Assembly: GCA_023376005.1 (NCBI GenBank)
Contig: CM042145.1
Coordinates: 59,149,360-59,213,359, forward strand
Source of the DNA: Doryteuthis pealeii
Taxonomy: Eukaryota; Mollusca; Cephalopoda; Myopsida; Loliginidae
DNA length: 64,000 bases
Reading direction: 5' to 3'
The first letter of the stretch is position 1, and each line of letters starts with the position of its first letter. The position numbers and the translations under genes are program-made. The notes under the pieces are model-generated. The model was not told the origin of the DNA. It saw only the letters and a program-made list of their open reading frames with translations, and made no database searches. Of the stretch, positions 59,660-64,000 are shown in pieces.

Positions 59660-61412
59660 CATGAAGCACAATCTCGACCGATAATTTCTAAGTTATCAAT
59701 CCTATATTGAGTGCCAGAGAAAGTAAAACCCTGTGTAGACTTATTAAATCAACGTAGCCTTATCTTCTGATGTAACAAGAATGTCGAGAGGATAATTTTT
59801 ACCGCGGGAAATTCTATTTTTTACCACGTGACCAGCGCTAATAAAAGCTCTACACAGAAAATTTGGAATGAACAGGGAGAATGTAATACGAAACGAACAG
59901 AGAAGTGAAAAATCTCAAATAGATAAAGGAAGAACTTTGTGCACTTTTATATAAGATATTTATGATTGAAATGTAAACTTTACCACAAACGATGGAGGTG
60001 ATTAATCTACTAGAATTAATACAAAATTAGTTTTGACCCAGATCCAAAATCGCAATTATATATACTAGCAAGAATATGCGCCCTCCACCGGGCATAAATA
60101 TTTAAGTTTTAATGTAATGAAATATATTGAATTAAAAAGACTAATGAAATTATGTACGCGTATAAAAAGATAGATTAAAATGATTGTTTTAATTGGTTTC
60201 TATATGAAATCATTTATATGATTGATTTTAATACGTTTCGGAATAAAACGATAATATTAGAAATTAATAACACCAAGTAATTATTTATTAAATTGGCTTT
60301 TTTAAAACCAGTATGCAAATTAATCACATTATATATTGTGTAAATCTTTATTTCTTAGTGATATATAAGATACACTGCAATAATTTAAACGCACTAATGA
60401 CTTGGGCTGTTTTGAAACAAATTTAACTCAGCTTTTCATAGAGACATCGTTAATAAATAATTAGATTTATTCTATTCTATGTAATAATGATTTTCTCTAT
60501 TAATCAAATACTCATTGATAAACTTACGCAATTCCGAAGGGTACTATGACGTAAGTAGTGACGTAGTTTCGGTTACAGAAACACCAAATTTCCATTATAT
60601 TAAGATATATATATATATATAAATTAATACATGAATTCCTTAGTTCAGATATAAATTTATTTCTGCATTTTTTCTTCTTCTTTTAGTCTTATTTTTTAAT
60701 AATTTGAAGATTTCGCATCCGGTTTTATTGATATGATTTTTCTGTATCACTGAAGACAGAATCTTTCTTCACCCGGGTGACTTTGTTGAAAAATAAATCT
60801 CATTCCATGAGAGCATCTTGGTCAACCTATAAAACTTTCAACTGACTCTTATATTAGGAAGTATCTTTTTTTATTTAAAATTTTGATTGGTTTTACAGCA
60901 TGTCAACCCTTGGTGGATTACTTAATGATGTGTGCAGTGGATCAACTTATTTAATGAAGTGATGACATTTAGACAGCAATCTAGATATACACCAAACATT
61001 TTTTGAATATATATTATGACATTAATCTTGTGCAAATGCAGCACTCTCTATACTCACCAAACTTAGCATTGAAGGGAAACTTCTTTTTTTTTTTAAAGAA
61101 ATGATGTAAGTTTCGGGTGTGCGTATCCTGAAGATAACTTATATTTTTGTCTTTTATCATAGTCTCATAATAGTTTTATAATATATAATATAATATGATA
61201 TGGTAATAAATGACTATTTGCTCGTAAATTCCTACCATAAAATAAACTGAATCCCCATTTTATGTCCGTGTTTTTGCAATAAATGTTTTATTTTTCTTGC
61301 ACCCGTTATGTTACAATACTAAATATATTTCCTTTATTTATTTTAATATTTACTTCAATGTGTATATTCTTCACGTGGTCCCGTTACATGTAGAACTTCA
61401 TTTCGGTCCTTT

Positions 61413-61422
61413 CTTGCGATAG
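61413..61422 (+). other. Empty SINE target site on contig 2
   Basis: The single cttgcgatag here corresponds to the duplicated site flanking the SINE in both arms. The sequence runs straight into the (CGGT)n tract, so this is a pre-insertion site and not a deletion. Confidence 0.88.
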
Positions 61423-61734
61423 TCGGTCGGTCGGTCGGTCGGTCGGTCGGTCGGTCGGAAAGTCCTGACCCGATCAGTTGACTAGTCATGTCCAGTCGTA
61501 GCATCTATAAGAAATCCATTCTTCACATTGCTCTTATAACAAACATCCAATCCTTTTTATCGTATTGGTGCTAGCAGGCGGTGACTAAAAGTCAACCACA
61601 AGTTTATCAATTCTACCAATGTATTGATACACATCTTATTATAATAGAACCCAAAACTTCGTCACCACCAACATTGCAATTCCCTTACTTATTTACTTTA
61701 TATTTCAATGGTTATCAAATAATCGTTATTTAAT

Positions 61735-62152
61735 ATAATTAGCATCTTGTTTATTGACAATGTCTCTATAAAGGCCTAGCCGAGATAGATTTGCATCAAA
61801 ACAGCCCGTATTATTAATGTGTTTAAAATCCTGCAATGTGTGTTATATATCATTAAGAATTAAATGTTTACATAGTATATGGCGCGAATAATTTGCATAG
61901 CGGTTTTTAATAAAACTGCGTTTAATAAGTGAGAATTAGGTGTTATTGATTTCTAATATTATTGTTTTATTCTAAAACATTTTAAAAGCAATCATATGTA
62001 TATTTTTTTATTGAAATCAATTAGAATAAAGTAAAAATAATTGTAACCTTTTTATGTTCTTATTTAATTTCATTAGTCTTTCTAATTCAATATAATATTT
62101 AATTATATCAAAACTTAAATACTTGTACCCAGGGACCGCATATTTTTGCTAG
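61735..62152 (+). mobile_element. Contig 2 copy of Helitron-like element 3, complete 3' end
   Basis: Last bases: hairpin-forming 'gtacccagggac', 11 bases, CTAG, then T. It is the reference for the terminus missing at 34680. Confidence 0.6.
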
Positions 62153-62330
62153 TGAAGTTAATAAAGATTATTTCTAACAATTAATAAATTTAGATCAATC
62201 TTTACCTACGAATTCGCTTAGAATCATATGATTTGGTATTGAATAGCCCACAAGGATTGATATGCCATTAAAGAAAATATCCAACCAATCATGTTAGTTT
62301 TTTTCCAGTTTCTTATCAAATAAAAAATAA
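62142..62330 (+). other. Contig 2 counterpart of the palindrome spacer
   Basis: Matches the reverse complement of 34690-34868 with small indels, then passes into sequence found nowhere else in the window. It shows which orientation is continuous with flanking DNA. Confidence 0.85.
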
Positions 62331-62454
62331 AAATATAAAAAAGATAAAACTTGCTAGATAATAAATATTATGTATGAGGAACATGAAGATGTGTTGAATT
62401 CTCAGAAGTATCAATGTTATGTTAAGAAGATTGTATTTTGCCATCTTTCTCTCT

Positions 62455-62690
62455 CGTTTTGGAGTTCTGGGAGTGGAGTGCCCCTTCATCGCTACTACTC
62501 GTTTGGATCCCATCTATGGGTTAGATAATAAAAAAAAGAGGTTTCAAAATTTTTTTTAAAATTGAGTTTTGGAAAAATGTTAAATACCTATCAAGTATGA
62601 ATAGAATATAATGTAAATAAAATAACCCAACAAAGATTGAAATGTCGTAAAATCCAACAAACAAACCAACTTCATTCTCAATTTTAACTT
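62455..62690 (-). mobile_element. Dispersed repeat family C fragment
   Basis: Antisense 5' half of family C, with 'ggatcccatctatgggtta' and 'gtcgtaaaatccaac'. Confidence 0.7.
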
Positions 62691-63189
62691 TTCACCTGGG
62701 CTCAAACGTTTACACTAATTAGGAAATATGATACTAATTTACCGACGCGACAGGCTACATAAAACCGTTCATTAATTTTATATTCGCCTACTGAGTATTC
62801 GAAAAGTTCTTGGAAGGTGATAAGTGACCTCTTCTTGTTAAACACTAAACAAGAAATAATTTGCATATGCATTGGTGCGGTGAGAAAAAAACAAAGCCAC
62901 ACCCTTTGTTATCACAAATAAAGTAAACAGATTAAATATTCACACTTTATATTTTTATTATTGTTTTTATTCCTTGTCTCTGTTTGCCTCAAAACACATT
63001 TCTTGTCACTTTTTCAGTCTCATAACTGGAATTTGTTCAACAAATTTTATTTACAAAGAAAAAAAACTCCAATGTTGACCAAAATTGTTCTTACTCATTC
63101 ATAGAATTTCAAAAGTTTTCGTGTAGCATTAAATGAAAAATTAAATACTACAAATATACTGAAATGTTCATTTACAATAGAAAAATGCA
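62691..63189. other. No supported feature
   Basis: AT-rich sequence; short frames without recognisable content. Confidence 0.6.
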
Positions 63190-63325
63190 AATAGTCTCAA
63201 GTGAAAGCTAACATATTGAACTATTTCGCTCTTAAGTAATCACATCAAATTTGTAATAATTAACTTATATTGTGATATATCCACAGGTCTTGCTAGTATT
63301 ATTATAATTCTGGTTGAGATAATTT
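63190..63325 (+). mobile_element. Dispersed repeat family B, terminal fragment
   Basis: Matches the last part of family B, from 'atattgaactattt' to 'cttgctagtat'. Confidence 0.65.
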
Positions 63326-63834
63326 CTAATCTTAAACTTAGTTTCATGTTCTAAATGTATTAAGCAAGACTGAGACTAATAAGATGTGTTACGAGAAAGT
63401 GTATATGGAAAGGAATTAAAGTGACCGAAAAATGAAGAAAAAAAAGGGGACTTTCTGTTGTAATTATTTTGAAACTGATTCACCTACAATGCTTTCTACC
63501 AGGAAATACTGAAGCCGTCGAAAAGCGAATAAGCAAAAGTTTCTTTTCTCCAAGAAACACAACCGCTTTGTAGCAACAAACACAACTTAAACGAATTATT
63601 CGACAGAAGTCCGAGACTAAATTAAATGTAAGGTTTCTATGACCAAGAATACCAATGAATCGCAGACACACTTCCTTCTTCGGATCAACTTCTTCCATTT
63701 TAAAAAGTTTGCAAACGGAAGTCAAACACAGAAGAATGGGAATTCTGGGAAATTAGCTAATTACCGAAAACAAGTGTAGCTTTACGATTGGAAAAAAATG
63801 TGTGCTGAAAATGTTTCTAAACTCATTATTTTAT
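63326..63834. other. No supported feature
   Basis: AT-rich sequence with an 81-codon minus-strand frame (63480-63725) that matches nothing I recognise. Confidence 0.55.
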
Positions 63835-64000
63835 CAATTTAACCCAGAGATAGGATACTAACGCTACTACCACTCCGAGTCAGAATGGACAGGAGTATTG
63901 GGGAGGAAGGAGTACCCAGTACTCCAGAATTGGAACCTCACCACTAGATGCAATTTAACGTCATACCCAGGATACTTAAGCTCTATTTGTCCCATAAATA
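63835..64000 (+). mobile_element. Dispersed repeat family C, cut by window end
   Basis: Starts at 'atttaacccagagatagg' and continues to 'cgtcatacccaggatac' at the window edge. Confidence 0.7.

Larger units (their letters stand above)
52929..62141 (+). repeat. Third copy of 25.1-34.68 kb, probable second haplotype
   Basis: Starts mid-element, matching the left arm from about 25105, and stays colinear to 34679. It is shorter mainly because it lacks the SINE at 33656 and an insertion near 34180-34220. It continues into the spacer in reverse orientation and then into unique sequence, so it is probably the correct path of the chromosome. The clean absence of a SINE with target duplications argues for an allele rather than a further copy of the arms. 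Confidence 0.9.

Noticed and set aside
1..64000. Prokaryotic operon, plasmid or phage
   Set aside because: No ribosome-binding sites, long genes or operon spacing; SINEs, long (TA)n tracts and retroelement remnants show animal DNA.

Overview
The window looks like repeat-dominated intergenic or intronic DNA from an animal. It is AT-rich, carries dozens of long (TA)n tracts, tRNA-derived SINEs, foldback elements and a decayed retrotransposon, and shows no convincing intact host gene. The repeat mix would fit a mollusc, possibly a cephalopod, but that is inference; nothing here identifies the species. Most open frames are translations of (TA)n or (CA)n tracts.

The main structure is an inverted duplication followed by a third copy. 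Bases 16780-34680 (left arm) recur in reverse complement at 34864-52828 (right arm) around a spacer of about 180 bases. A run of exactly 100 N (52829-52928) follows, then a direct copy of 25.1-34.68 kb (52929-62141) that runs into the spacer, now in opposite orientation, and then into new sequence. A 100-N run is a common placeholder for a scaffold join. I read the window as contig 1 (1-52828), whose last 18 kb folds back on itself, joined to contig 2 (52929-64000), a second and probably allelic version that carries the true continuation. A SINE with 10-base target duplications at 33656/35611 is present in both arms but absent from contig 2 (61413-61422), so contig 2 is not just a re-copy of the arms.

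Layout: 1-12.9 kb holds unique DNA with microsatellites, three or four SINE families, an LTR-like block (5.5-6.05 kb) and dispersed-repeat fragments. 12.9-14.6 kb holds a 51-base minisatellite inside an inverted pair of a dispersed repeat. 15.05-17.26 kb is a minus-strand retroelement pseudogene (reverse transcriptase, CCHC zinc knuckle, restriction-endonuclease-like domain). 17.3-34.7 kb holds tandem repeats, foldback elements, an LTR-like region, a tRNA-like tandem, a possible Penelope-like fragment, three Helitron-like 3' ends, a perfect 70-base-arm palindrome and SINE insertions. 34.9-52.8 kb mirrors this. 52.9-62.1 kb repeats its distal half. 62.3-64 kb is further dispersed repeat. No genes act together; the biology is that of mobile elements.
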